Shown piece after piece: positions 37,716 through 45,340 of a stretch of DNA of 64,000 bases. The notes under the pieces were generated by a model, which saw only the letters and a list, made by a program, of their open reading frames with translations, ran no database searches and had not been told where the DNA came from. Origin of the DNA: Flavobacterium caeni (lineage in GTDB: Bacteria; Bacteroidota; Bacteroidia; Flavobacteriales; Flavobacteriaceae); the NCBI RefSeq assembly GCF_900101895.1, contig NZ_FMVF01000004.1, positions 1 to 64,000 of the forward strand, read 5' to 3'. The first letter of the stretch is position 1. Each line of letters begins with the position of its first letter. Made by a program: the position numbers and the translations under genes.

Positions 37716-38168
37716 ATGAAAACAGACATTTTCGATCTACAAGCCAACCAGTCGCTCCAAGACCGATTGCAACAACTCACCGCCCAAACCACGCCGCTTT
37801 GGGGTAAAATGGACGCCGCGCAAATGGTGTTGCATTGTCAAAAGCCGCTCGACGTGGCCGATGGCAAGCTCATGCTCAACCGAAGCCTCATCGGGTTTTT
37901 GTTCGGACGCATGGCCAAAGAAAGTTTTTTAAAGAAAGACGAATTCAAGAAAAATTTACCGACTGCGCCGCAGTTCAAGATCACCCATCACCCTGATTTC
38001 GAGAAAGAGAAACAGGTGCTGGCCGACAGCATCAAAAAATTCGGGACAGTCGGCCCAAAAGTCATCATCAATAAAAAGCATCCTTTTTTTGGTACGATGA
38101 ACGACCAGGAGTGGGGCATTTTGCAGTACAAACACCTCGACCATCATTTGAAGCAATTCGGGCTTTAA
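37716..38168 (+). CDS. DUF1569 (DinB-like) protein
   Basis: A 150-residue cytosolic protein with a DinB-like helical pattern. WGKMDAAQMVLHCQKPLDVADGK (about 29-52) holds one His of the presumed metal site, and WGILQYKHLDHHLKQFGL at the C-terminus carries the others. It matches the DUF1569 family of unknown function, perhaps thiol-related metal chemistry. It is convergent with scoB across a perfect inverted repeat. Confidence 0.85.
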   Translation: MKTDIFDLQANQSLQDRLQQLTAQTTPLWGKMDAAQMVLHCQKPLDVADGKLMLNRSLIGFLFGRMAKESFLKKDEFKKNLPTAPQFKITHHPDFEKEKQVLADSIKKFGTVGPKVIINKKHPFFGTMNDQEWGILQYKHLDHHLKQFGL

Positions 38169-38185
38169 AGGAAATTCCAAATAAC

Positions 38186-38226
38186 AAATCCCAAATTCCA
38201 ATTTGAACGGTTGGAATTTGGGATTT
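38186..38226. terminator. Bidirectional hairpin between convergent genes (16-bp perfect arms)
   Basis: AAATCCCAAATTCCAA pairs perfectly with TTGGAATTTGGGATTT around nine bases. Flanking ATTCCAA and GGATTTTGG words extend it. It fits a terminator for either strand, though there is no long T-run, and it resembles a repeat of CAAATTCC words. Confidence 0.6.
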
Positions 38227-38248
38227 GGATTTTGGATTTTGGAAGTTT

Positions 38249-38908
38249 CTACTCGATCACCATCTCCGGCACCTCGCCTTCGATGATCAAATCGGCTTCG
38301 GTCGATGCCACGATGTGTTCGACCGAAACGCCGGGCGCGCGTTCCAACAACTTGAAACCATGTGGCGTAATTTCCATCACGGCCAATTCGGTCACTACTT
38401 TTTTGACACAGCCCACGCCCGTGAGCGGCAACGTACAACGCTTGAGGATTTTCGATTCGCCGGCTTTGTTGACGTGCATCATGGCCACGATGATGTTCTC
38501 GGCCGAAGCCACCAGATCCATCGCGCCGCCCATGCCCTTGACCATCTTTCCGGGAATTTTCCAGTTGGCGATGTCGCCGTTTTCGGCCACCTCCATCGCG
38601 CCCAGGATCGTCAAATCGACTTTCTGGCTGCGGATCATGCCAAAGCTAAAAGCCGAATCAAAGAAACTCGCGCCGGGCAAGGTCGTGATGGTTTGCTTTC
38701 CGGCGTTGATCACGTCGGCGTCTTCTTCGCCTTCGAACGGGAACGGGCCCATGCCGAGCACGCCGTTTTCGCTCTGGAATTCTAACGAAATATCCGTGCG
38801 TACATAGTTGGCTACCAAGGTTGGGATGCCGATGCCAAGGTTCACGTAGTAACCGTCCTTGACTTCCTTGGCGATGCGTTTTGCGATTTGTTCTTTACCG
38901 AGTGCCAT
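38249..38908 (-). CDS. scoB: 3-oxoacid CoA-transferase subunit B
   Basis: A 219-residue beta subunit that, with subunit A, moves CoA from succinyl-CoA to a 3-oxoacid such as acetoacetate. The catalytic glutamate is in FQSENGVLGMGPFP (about residue 46), with GGAMDLV and LPLTGVGCV downstream. The start is MALGKEQIAKRIAKE, and upstream in-frame codons belong to the neighbouring gene. It lies downstream of the lipoprotein gene that separates it from scoA. Confidence 0.94.
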   Translation of the reverse strand: MALGKEQIAKRIAKEVKDGYYVNLGIGIPTLVANYVRTDISLEFQSENGVLGMGPFPFEGEEDADVINAGKQTITTLPGASFFDSAFSFGMIRSQKVDLTILGAMEVAENGDIANWKIPGKMVKGMGGAMDLVASAENIIVAMMHVNKAGESKILKRCTLPLTGVGCVKKVVTELAVMEITPHGFKLLERAPGVSVEHIVASTEADLIIEGEVPEMVIE

Positions 38909-38913
38909 AGTAT

Positions 38914-39867
38914 TTAGTTTAAATCGACGAGTATCGTTGTCCACGGGGTACGCGCGCCATCGGCACAAACCGCACGCACATAAAACGTGTATTGCGCCCA
39001 ATTCGACATACCCGTAAAAGTAGGCGTGCCAAAGATCCCGATTTCGTAAATGGTTGCCGTGTTGATGCTTTGCGAGCCGCTCACAAGCGCATATTCGAAT
39101 TGTGTTTGGCCGTTGTAGTCCCAGGTGAAATTCGCCTGACTCGCGCTGAGTTGCGTGTACTGCACGTTCGAAGGTTGGGTGCACATGTTGAGGTCGGTTT
39201 CGGCAAAATAAGTATAAGGTCCGCTCCAGGCGCTCCAACCCGTGCCGCCGCTGCAAAAAGAGCGTACGTAGAAATCATAGGTGGCACCTCCTTCGAGCGC
39301 AGGGGCAATGTGGTCGCTGTTGGTTTGCACCAAAATTCCCGCGCCTGCGGCCGTTCCCTGCGGGCCGTAGCTCACTTGGAAATGGGAGGTCTGTTCATCT
39401 GTATATGTCCACCCAAAACCAAATCCGTCTCCGTGGTACGCAAAAACAAGGTTGGTCGGGCCTTGGCAATAGTCCTCGAACGACAAGGCCTGCGCCGCCG
39501 TCCAGTTGCTCTTGAACGAGTCCGAACAGGCCGAACGCACATAAATGTAATAGGTGTATCCCGGAAGAATATTGAGTTCGGTTGCCGTCCAACGTTTGCT
39601 GGTTTCGGTAAACGGGTAAATGTATCCATTTTCAGGGCCGCCCGAGCCGCCCGCCGGCACCACCGACAGTTCGTAGTTCAAAGGCTCGTTGGTCCCGCTG
39701 AGTTGAACATCGACAAATTCGCCCTGCTGCGCCACGGTAAAACCCGATACATTTTCGCAAACCGGGAGGTTGACCGTCGGCGTGTTGTCGCTGTCGCTGC
39801 TACATCCTGCCAAGACAAGCGCGGCAAAAGTCATTACAAGAATTCTTGAATTGTAAAAAAGAGTCAT
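38914..39867 (-). CDS. Surface lipoprotein with fibronectin III-like repeats, between scoA and scoB
   Basis: A 317-residue protein with a lipoprotein signal (FAALVLAGC) and the acidic surface-export stretch SSDSDN. The mature part contains two to three fibronectin III-like repeats, each ending with YTYYIYVRSAC, YDFYVRSFC or YTFYVRAVC. There is no enzyme signature. It lies 9 bp after scoA and 5 bp before scoB, splitting a normally adjacent pair, and looks inserted. Role unknown, perhaps adhesion or ligand binding. Confidence 0.82.
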   Translation of the reverse strand: MTLFYNSRILVMTFAALVLAGCSSDSDNTPTVNLPVCENVSGFTVAQQGEFVDVQLSGTNEPLNYELSVVPAGGSGGPENGYIYPFTETSKRWTATELNILPGYTYYIYVRSACSDSFKSNWTAAQALSFEDYCQGPTNLVFAYHGDGFGFGWTYTDEQTSHFQVSYGPQGTAAGAGILVQTNSDHIAPALEGGATYDFYVRSFCSGGTGWSAWSGPYTYFAETDLNMCTQPSNVQYTQLSASQANFTWDYNGQTQFEYALVSGSQSINTATIYEIGIFGTPTFTGMSNWAQYTFYVRAVCADGARTPWTTILVDLN

Positions 39868-39876
39868 AAAATAGCG

Positions 39877-40578
39877 TTACATTTTGGTTCTTACCGTGCG
39901 TTGTTCGATGCGCTTCTCGAATTTTTCGCCTTGAAAAATGCGCTGCACCATGATGCCCGGGATGTGGATTTCGTTCGGGTCGAGGCTACCCACGGGCAAC
40001 AATTCCTCGACTTCGGCAATCGTGATTTTTCCAGCTCCGGCCATGGGCGCGTTGAAATTGCGCGCGGTTCCCTTGAAAATCAAATTGCCCGCTTCGTCGC
40101 CTTTCCATGCCTTGACGATCGAAAAATCGGCTTGGTAGGCGTGCTCGAGTATGTGCATCTTGCCGCCAAATTCGCGCGCTTCCTTACCCTCGGCCACTTC
40201 GGTACCGTAACCGGCTGGTGTATAGAAAGCAGGAATCCCAGCTTGGGCCGCACGGCATTTTTCGGCCAACGTGCCTTGCGGGGTGAGTTCGACTTCGAGT
40301 TCGCCCGAAAGCATCTGGCGCTCAAATTCGGCATTCTCGCCCACATACGACGAAATCATTTTCTTGATCTGGCGTTTTTGCAACAACAGGCCAAGCCCAA
40401 AATCGTCTACGCCTGCGTTGTTCGAAATACACGTCAAATTTATGACGTCAAGGCGCACCAGTTCGGCAATCGAATTCTCGGGAATCCCGCTGAGCCCAAA
40501 ACCGCCGAGCATGATGGTTTGGCCGCTTTCTACGCCTTGCAGCGCTTCCTGTACTGAGTTTACTTTTTTGTTGATCAT
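39877..40578 (-). CDS. scoA: 3-oxoacid CoA-transferase subunit A
   Basis: A 233-residue alpha subunit. It opens with [35 protein letters not shown], the CoA-binding GGFGLSG turn, and continues [23 protein letters not shown] and [30 protein letters not shown]. It works with ScoB in ketone-body/3-oxoacid activation. The two subunits are separated here by a lipoprotein gene. Confidence 0.95.
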   Translation of the reverse strand: MINKKVNSVQEALQGVESGQTIMLGGFGLSGIPENSIAELVRLDVINLTCISNNAGVDDFGLGLLLQKRQIKKMISSYVGENAEFERQMLSGELEVELTPQGTLAEKCRAAQAGIPAFYTPAGYGTEVAEGKEAREFGGKMHILEHAYQADFSIVKAWKGDEAGNLIFKGTARNFNAPMAGAGKITIAEVEELLPVGSLDPNEIHIPGIMVQRIFQGEKFEKRIEQRTVRTKM

Positions 40579-40627
40579 GTTTTTATTTTTCTCGCTGCGC
40601 TTCGAACAGTTCGGCTTCGCCTCGGGT

Positions 40628-40766
40628 GGGCGTTACCCTGCGGGTCGGGCTATCCGCTACAATCTTTTAAATTCCGCGCTGCTTCATTTAAAAGGATTTC
40701 CGCTGCAAACGAAGTTCACTGAACACCTATCAAAAATATTAATTCAGTGAAGTAATCCCTAACGCG
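40628..40766 (+). repeat. REP-like repeat copy 4, interrupted
   Basis: Conserved head GGGCGTTACCCTGCGGGTCG, core ATCTTTTAAA...TTTAAAAGGATTTCCGCTGC, then foreign sequence, and the tail ATCCCTAACGCG. Compared with the copy at 85-206 the tail is displaced by about 47 bp. Confidence 0.65.
40707..40753. mobile_element. ~47-bp hairpin insertion inside the REP-like repeat
   Basis: TTCACTGAA (40715-40723) and TTCAGTGAA (40743-40751) form a perfect 9-bp inverted repeat around a 19-bp AT-rich loop. It sits exactly between the two halves GCTGC and ATCCC of the repeat. It is a likely small nested insertion or MITE fragment, too short to encode anything. Confidence 0.4.
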
Positions 40767-40822
40767 AACGTAATGTGCTCCGCTCGGAACGTCCTTAGCT
40801 TAGTTCAAGTTTTTATACCTGA

Positions 40823-40859
40823 AGCCCACTGGGCTAAACCGAATGTCTGCTAGACATTC
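40823..40859. repeat. Double hairpin AGCCCACTGGGCT + GAATGTCTGCTAGACATTC
   Basis: Two adjacent perfect palindromes: AGCCC-act-GGGCT and GAATGTCT-gct-AGACATTC. The layout resembles a compact repeat or bidirectional terminator. Confidence 0.5.
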
Positions 40860-40901
40860 TCCTCTATATCATTTCCTCTTAATATCAAATCTAACGCAGT
40901 C

Positions 40902-40973
40902 TGTCAAACGTCGAACGTCGAACGTCGAATGTCCAACGAACACTCGTTCGACTTTCGACATTTGACCTTCGAC
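40902..40973. repeat. GTCGAAYGTC iterated inverted repeat, copy 3
   Basis: CTGTCAAACG TCGAACGTCG words, then CGTTCGACTTTCGACATTTGACC, an imperfect inverted repeat matching the copy at 209-265 in order. It ends at the PBP1A stop codon. Confidence 0.6.
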
Positions 40974-43268
40974 TTAAAGTTCGAATTCATCCGTATCCTG
41001 CTCAAATTCCGCATCGGTCGTATCCTTGACCGGCACCCAGCAATCTACCTTGATCGCGAGGTTTTTCGGTCGTTCGAATTCGGCCTTGGACACATTGAGC
41101 TCTTTATCGGCATAACATTTTTCCATGAACAGGCCCCAAATCGGGAGCGCCGACGTAGCGCCCTGCCCGTACACGAGCGACTTGAAACGCGCCGAGCGGT
41201 CTTCGCAACCTACCCAAACACCCGTCGCCAGATTCGGCACCATGCCCACGAACCAACCATCGGACTGGTTTTGCGTGGTTCCGGTCTTGCCCGCAATCGG
41301 GTTGGTGAACACATACGGATAGCCCGTGACGCGGTTGTAACCGTGTCCGCCGCCTTGCGTACGCAACCTTGCGCCCGATCCGCTTTCGGTGACGCCTTGC
41401 AACAATTTGATCACCGCAAACGCGATGTCTTTGTTCAACACGTCGTGCGATTCGGGAACGGGTTCATAGATGATTATGCCGTTCTTGTCTTCGATACGCG
41501 TGATGAATTGCGGCTTGATGTACACGCCTTCGTTGGCAAAAGTGCTGTAGGCGGCCACCATGTCCTGCACCGTAATTTCTACGGCACCAAGCGCAATCGA
41601 TGGCTGCGCAGGAATCTCCGAATGTACGCCCAGTTTGTGCGTGAGTTCTACCACAGGCTCGGGCCCGGTCTTGTCGATGAGTTTGGCCGAGACGGTGTTG
41701 ATTGACAGTGCCAATGCTTTTTTGAGCGTGACCATACCGCGGTATTCGCCGTTCGAGTTTTGCGGTGTCCAGGTTTCGGTCACGTTGTGGCGGCCTTTCG
41801 GGATCGTGAACGGCGAGTCGATGATCGAATCACACGGCGACATGTTGAGCTGTTCGATGGCCGTCGCATACACAAACGGTTTGAATGTCGAGCCCACCTG
41901 GCGCGCACCTTGTCCTACGTGGTCGTATTGGAAATACTTGTAGTTGTTGCCGCCCACCCAAGCCTTGATGTGTCCTGTAGACGGTTCCATCGCCATGACA
42001 CCCGACTGCAAAAACCCTTTGTAGTAGCGTATCGAATCGGTTGGGGTCATCACGGTGTCGCGTTCGCCTTTCCAGGTAAAAATCTTCATCTTGGTCTTGA
42101 CGCCAAACGATTTTATGATGTCGGCTTCGCTTTTGCCCTGGCCTTCCATTTCGCGCCAACGGTCGGTGTTTTTCATCGCCTTGCGCATCAATCGGTTGGT
42201 TTCTTCTTCGTTCAAACGCAAAAACGGACGGTTCTTGTTGTTCTTTTGTTCGCTGTCGAATTCCTGTTGCAGGTTGGCCAAGTGCTCATAAACCGATTCC
42301 TCGGCATATTGCTGCATACGCGAATCGAGCGTCACATAAATCTTGAGTCCGTCTTTGTAGATGTCGTATTCCGAACCATCGGCTTTTTTGTTTTCCTTGG
42401 CCCATTTGCCCATGAAGTCGCGCAGGTATTCGCGAAAATACGTGGCCAAACCTTCTTTGTGGCTTTCGGGTTTGAAGTTGAGTACGATTGGTTTTTGCGA
42501 CAAGCTGGCCTTGGCCGATTCTTCGAGGAATCCATTCTTGACCATTTGTCCGAGCACGGTGTTGCGTCGGTTGGTGACTTTTTCGATGCGACGCACCGGG
42601 TTGTACAACGACGGGTTTTTGAGCATCCCCACCAGCATCGCGCTTTCTTCGATCGTCAAATCGCGCGGTTCTTTGCCAAAATAAACCTTGGCCGCCGATC
42701 TGATCCCAACCGCCGTGTTCACAAAATCGGCCTTGTTCAAATACATCGCGATGATTTCGTTTTTGGTGTATTGGCGTTCGAGCCTGATGGCGATGATCCA
42801 CTCCTTGGCTTTTTGTACGATGCGGAACAAAAAGAATTTCGAACCTTCGCCGTGGAACAACAATTTGGCGAGCTGTTGCGTGAGCGTACTCGCGCCGCCG
42901 CTGGTCCCAAGGCTCAAGGCCGCGCGAAGCGTACCGCGTCCGTCGATGCCAGAATGTTCGTAGAACCGTTCGTCTTCGGTGGCCACCAACGCATCGACCA
43001 GGTGTTTGGGCAGGTCGGAATATTTGACCATCGTACGGTTTTCGTTGTAGAATTTACCGATGGTCACACCGTCTGACGCAATGATTTCGGTGGCCAGGTT
43101 CGAATCGGGATTCTCCAAATCTTCGAACGATGGCATCGACCCGAACACGCCCCAAGAAGCGAGCAGGAAGAACAACGCCAAGGCGCCCATGCCATAGAGG
43201 AACACTTTCCAGAACAGCGTTTTGTAGTAGACGAGGTCTTTTTCGGTGGTTTTTGGTTTTTGGGCCAT
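40974..43268 (-). CDS. pbpA: Penicillin-binding protein 1A (transglycosylase/transpeptidase)
   Basis: A 764-residue bifunctional peptidoglycan synthase with an N-terminal TM helix (about 18-40). The glycosyltransferase 51 domain contains ALVATEDERFYEHSGIDGRG (catalytic Glu) and GASTLTQQLAKLLF. The transpeptidase has S-x-x-K in VGSTFKPFVYATAIEQ, the SxN motif in ALSINTVS, and K-T-G in AGKTGTTQNQSDGWFVG. It lies between scoA and gldH in the order seen in other Flavobacteria. A large overlapping frame on the other strand is a shadow. Confidence 0.95.
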   Translation of the reverse strand: MAQKPKTTEKDLVYYKTLFWKVFLYGMGALALFFLLASWGVFGSMPSFEDLENPDSNLATEIIASDGVTIGKFYNENRTMVKYSDLPKHLVDALVATEDERFYEHSGIDGRGTLRAALSLGTSGGASTLTQQLAKLLFHGEGSKFFLFRIVQKAKEWIIAIRLERQYTKNEIIAMYLNKADFVNTAVGIRSAAKVYFGKEPRDLTIEESAMLVGMLKNPSLYNPVRRIEKVTNRRNTVLGQMVKNGFLEESAKASLSQKPIVLNFKPESHKEGLATYFREYLRDFMGKWAKENKKADGSEYDIYKDGLKIYVTLDSRMQQYAEESVYEHLANLQQEFDSEQKNNKNRPFLRLNEEETNRLMRKAMKNTDRWREMEGQGKSEADIIKSFGVKTKMKIFTWKGERDTVMTPTDSIRYYKGFLQSGVMAMEPSTGHIKAWVGGNNYKYFQYDHVGQGARQVGSTFKPFVYATAIEQLNMSPCDSIIDSPFTIPKGRHNVTETWTPQNSNGEYRGMVTLKKALALSINTVSAKLIDKTGPEPVVELTHKLGVHSEIPAQPSIALGAVEITVQDMVAAYSTFANEGVYIKPQFITRIEDKNGIIIYEPVPESHDVLNKDIAFAVIKLLQGVTESGSGARLRTQGGGHGYNRVTGYPYVFTNPIAGKTGTTQNQSDGWFVGMVPNLATGVWVGCEDRSARFKSLVYGQGATSALPIWGLFMEKCYADKELNVSKAEFERPKNLAIKVDCWVPVKDTTDAEFEQDTDEFEL

Positions 43269-43269
43269 A

Positions 43270-43749
43270 TTATTCTATTTTTTCGACGCGGAATCCCACT
43301 TCGGTGATGCCTTCAAGCCGTTCTACGCCGGCCACTTTTCCCGTTTGGCGCGCCGCCTGTCGGATGTGTACTTTGTAGGCGCCGTCTTTGAACGTCGCAT
43401 TTTCCTTGTAGACGAGCTTGCTGTTTTTGACATCGGTAAACCCTTCGCCAAGCAGCGTACCGTCTGGCGCCGCCATTTGGTATTCGAGCGTGTCTACGGT
43501 CGTGAGCCCGCCCGGTTGTTCTAACGACACAATCAAAAATAAATTGCTGAACGGATAATTGTTGTTGTCGCGTACGTTCAGGTACATGTTGTAATGCTTG
43601 GTCGTGTCGAATTTGGGCAAATCAAAACGCACGATGCTGTCCTGGTGCCATGATTTACCAACCGAATGGTATTCGTCAAACACCCGCTTTTTGTCGCACG
43701 AGACCAGCGAGACCAATGTCATCAAAACTATACTAACTCGTAGCATCAT
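43270..43749 (-). CDS. gldH: Gliding motility lipoprotein GldH
   Basis: A 159-residue lipoprotein (signal MMLRVSIVLMTLVSLVSC, then DKKRVFDEYHSVGKSWHQDSIVRFDLP) of the GldH family. In Flavobacterium GldH is one of the Gld lipoproteins needed for gliding and linked to type IX secretion. The N-terminus overlaps the end of ricT by 17 bases, so the longer ORF upstream is a shadow. One base separates it from PBP1A's start. The presence of two T9SS cargo genes in this window agrees. Confidence 0.9.
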   Translation of the reverse strand: MMLRVSIVLMTLVSLVSCDKKRVFDEYHSVGKSWHQDSIVRFDLPKFDTTKHYNMYLNVRDNNNYPFSNLFLIVSLEQPGGLTTVDTLEYQMAAPDGTLLGEGFTDVKNSKLVYKENATFKDGAYKVHIRQAARQTGKVAGVERLEGITEVGFRVEKIE

Positions 43750-45181
43750 TGCCTTTGTTCGGGTTGTTTCCCCTTCTTCGGTTCTTGTTCCTGTTCCTGT
43801 TCGAACGTTCGCCCGATTGGCCCTCGGCCCTCGGGGTGTTGTCTTCCGGCTTGCGCTCGCCTTGTGGACGTTGCGGACGGTTTTCGCGGTTGGCGTTCGG
43901 CTGACGCTCGCCTTGCGGACGATTCGGTTTGGCTTCGCCCTGGTTTCGCGCTTCGGTAGGTTGCCCTTCCTGCCGTTCGCCGCGGTTCCGGTCGTTGCGT
44001 CCTCTTGGGTTTCCTTCGCGGTTGCCGCCATCGCCACGTGCCTCGGCACCTTGTTTGTTTTTGTTCTTGTTTCGGCTTTTCTTGCGCTTGGGTTGGTCGA
44101 AACGCGTGATGCTTTCCTGGCCCATGGCGTTGCTGAACTTTTGTACCGGTTCGATTTCAATCTCGAACGCAAAATCTTCTAACGACGAAACTTTGTTTTT
44201 TTGTTTGTTCTCGGCAATGATTTCCTTGACCTGCTCGATCTTGAGCATGTGCCAGTTCGCATAATTGTCGGTGTAGGCAAACCACATCAGCCCTTTAAAG
44301 ATGTCCTGTTTTTGACAAACGGCCGTGCCTTTTTCGGTTTGTAGCTTGGTGTCGAAATCGGGAAAATCCTGCAGCGCATCCATGTAGGTATCGAGTTCGT
44401 AGTTGAGGCAGCACTTGAGTTTGCCGCACTGGCCCGCCAATTTCTGCGGATTCAAGGACAATTGCTGGTAACGTGCCGCCGACGTGTTCACGCTGCGAAA
44501 ATCGGTCAGCCAGGTCGAGCAACACAACTCGCGTCCGCACGATCCGATACCGCCGAGTCGGGCGGCTTCCTGTCTGAAACCCACCTGCTTCATCTCGATA
44601 CGGGTCGAAAATTCGCGCGCAAAATCCTTGATCAATTGTCTAAAATCGATGCGGTCTTCGGCTGTGTAATAAAACGTTGCCTTCGATCCGTCGCCTTGGA
44701 ATTCGATGTCCGAGATTTTCATCTGCAGGTTTTGCATGATGGCCAGTTCTCGTGCGCGCACCTTCATCGGTTCTTCTTTGTCGCGCGCCTGGCTCCAAAT
44801 ATCGATGTCTTTTTGCGATGCCTTGCGGTAAATCTTATGGATGTCGGGCGCATTGGGATTTACGCCTTTTTTCTTCATCTGGATCTTGACCAGTTCGCCG
44901 GTCAACGTTACGATGCCGATGTCGTGCCCTGGCGAAACCTCGGTGGCCACGATGTCGCCCATGCTCAGCGAAAGCTTTTCGGTATTGCGGTAAAACTCCT
45001 TGCGTCCGTTCTTGAAACGTACCTCGACGCAGTCAAAAGGCGCTTCGCCGTTGGGCAGGCTCATGTTCGAGAGCCAGTCGAACACCGTGAGTTTGTTGCA
45101 ACTGTCGGTGCCGCAAGTGCCATTGTTCTTACAACCTTTCGGCGCACCGCCGGTAGAGGTTGAGCAACTTGTACATGCCAT
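43733..45181 (-). CDS. ricT: PSP1-domain protein RicT with a long basic tail
   Basis: A 482-residue protein. The PSP1 domain core (about 40-300) includes RVEIKQV-type Fe-S-associated cysteine positions such as GIGSCGRELCCSTWL and CGKLKCCLNYE. The family (RicT/YaaT) is a regulatory subunit that acts on RNA processing in Firmicutes. An Arg/Asn/Gly-rich tail (about 360-482, KKSRNKNKNKQGAEARG and NRNRNKNRRRGNNPNKGN) is added. It heads the ricT-gldH-PBP1A order. Confidence 0.9.
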   Translation of the reverse strand: MACTSCSTSTGGAPKGCKNNGTCGTDSCNKLTVFDWLSNMSLPNGEAPFDCVEVRFKNGRKEFYRNTEKLSLSMGDIVATEVSPGHDIGIVTLTGELVKIQMKKKGVNPNAPDIHKIYRKASQKDIDIWSQARDKEEPMKVRARELAIMQNLQMKISDIEFQGDGSKATFYYTAEDRIDFRQLIKDFAREFSTRIEMKQVGFRQEAARLGGIGSCGRELCCSTWLTDFRSVNTSAARYQQLSLNPQKLAGQCGKLKCCLNYELDTYMDALQDFPDFDTKLQTEKGTAVCQKQDIFKGLMWFAYTDNYANWHMLKIEQVKEIIAENKQKNKVSSLEDFAFEIEIEPVQKFSNAMGQESITRFDQPKRKKSRNKNKNKQGAEARGDGGNREGNPRGRNDRNRGERQEGQPTEARNQGEAKPNRPQGERQPNANRENRPQRPQGERKPEDNTPRAEGQSGERSNRNRNKNRRRGNNPNKGNDATS

Positions 45182-45258
45182 TGTATATGTAGTGCCGCTT
45201 GCGCAGCTTAAGTTCGTATTTGTTTAGTGCGTAAAGATAGTGTTTTAAGTCGAACGAC

Positions 45259-45338
45259 AAAAGTCATAAAGACGTGAACTGTTCGCGCCTTTATGACTTT
45301 ACGACCTTAAGACTTTACGACCTTAAGACTTTACGACC
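45259..45338. repeat. AAAGTCATAAAG / CTTTACGACC repeat, copy 3
   Basis: Left AAAGTCATAAAGAC word, a GAACTGTTCGCG centre, then CTTTATGACTTTACGACCTTAAG plus two further ~17-bp copies on the right. It fills the gap between ricT and trhO, which are on the same strand. Confidence 0.6.
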
Positions 45339-45340
45339 AA

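Larger units (their letters stand above)
40579..40973. other. 395-bp gene-free interval packed with four repeat types
   Basis: Contains in order a REP-like element split by a hairpin insertion (40628-40766), a GCCC/GGGC plus GAATGTCT/AGACATTC double hairpin (40823-40859), and a GTCGAA repeat (40902-40973). No coding frame is convincing. Confidence 0.7.

Noticed and set aside
41760..43076. 438-codon open frame on the plus strand opposite PBP1A
   Set aside because: It lies fully antisense to a clear PBP1A with intact catalytic motifs, and its translation is Arg/Val/Phe-rich without domain signatures: a shadow frame caused by GC-rich third positions.
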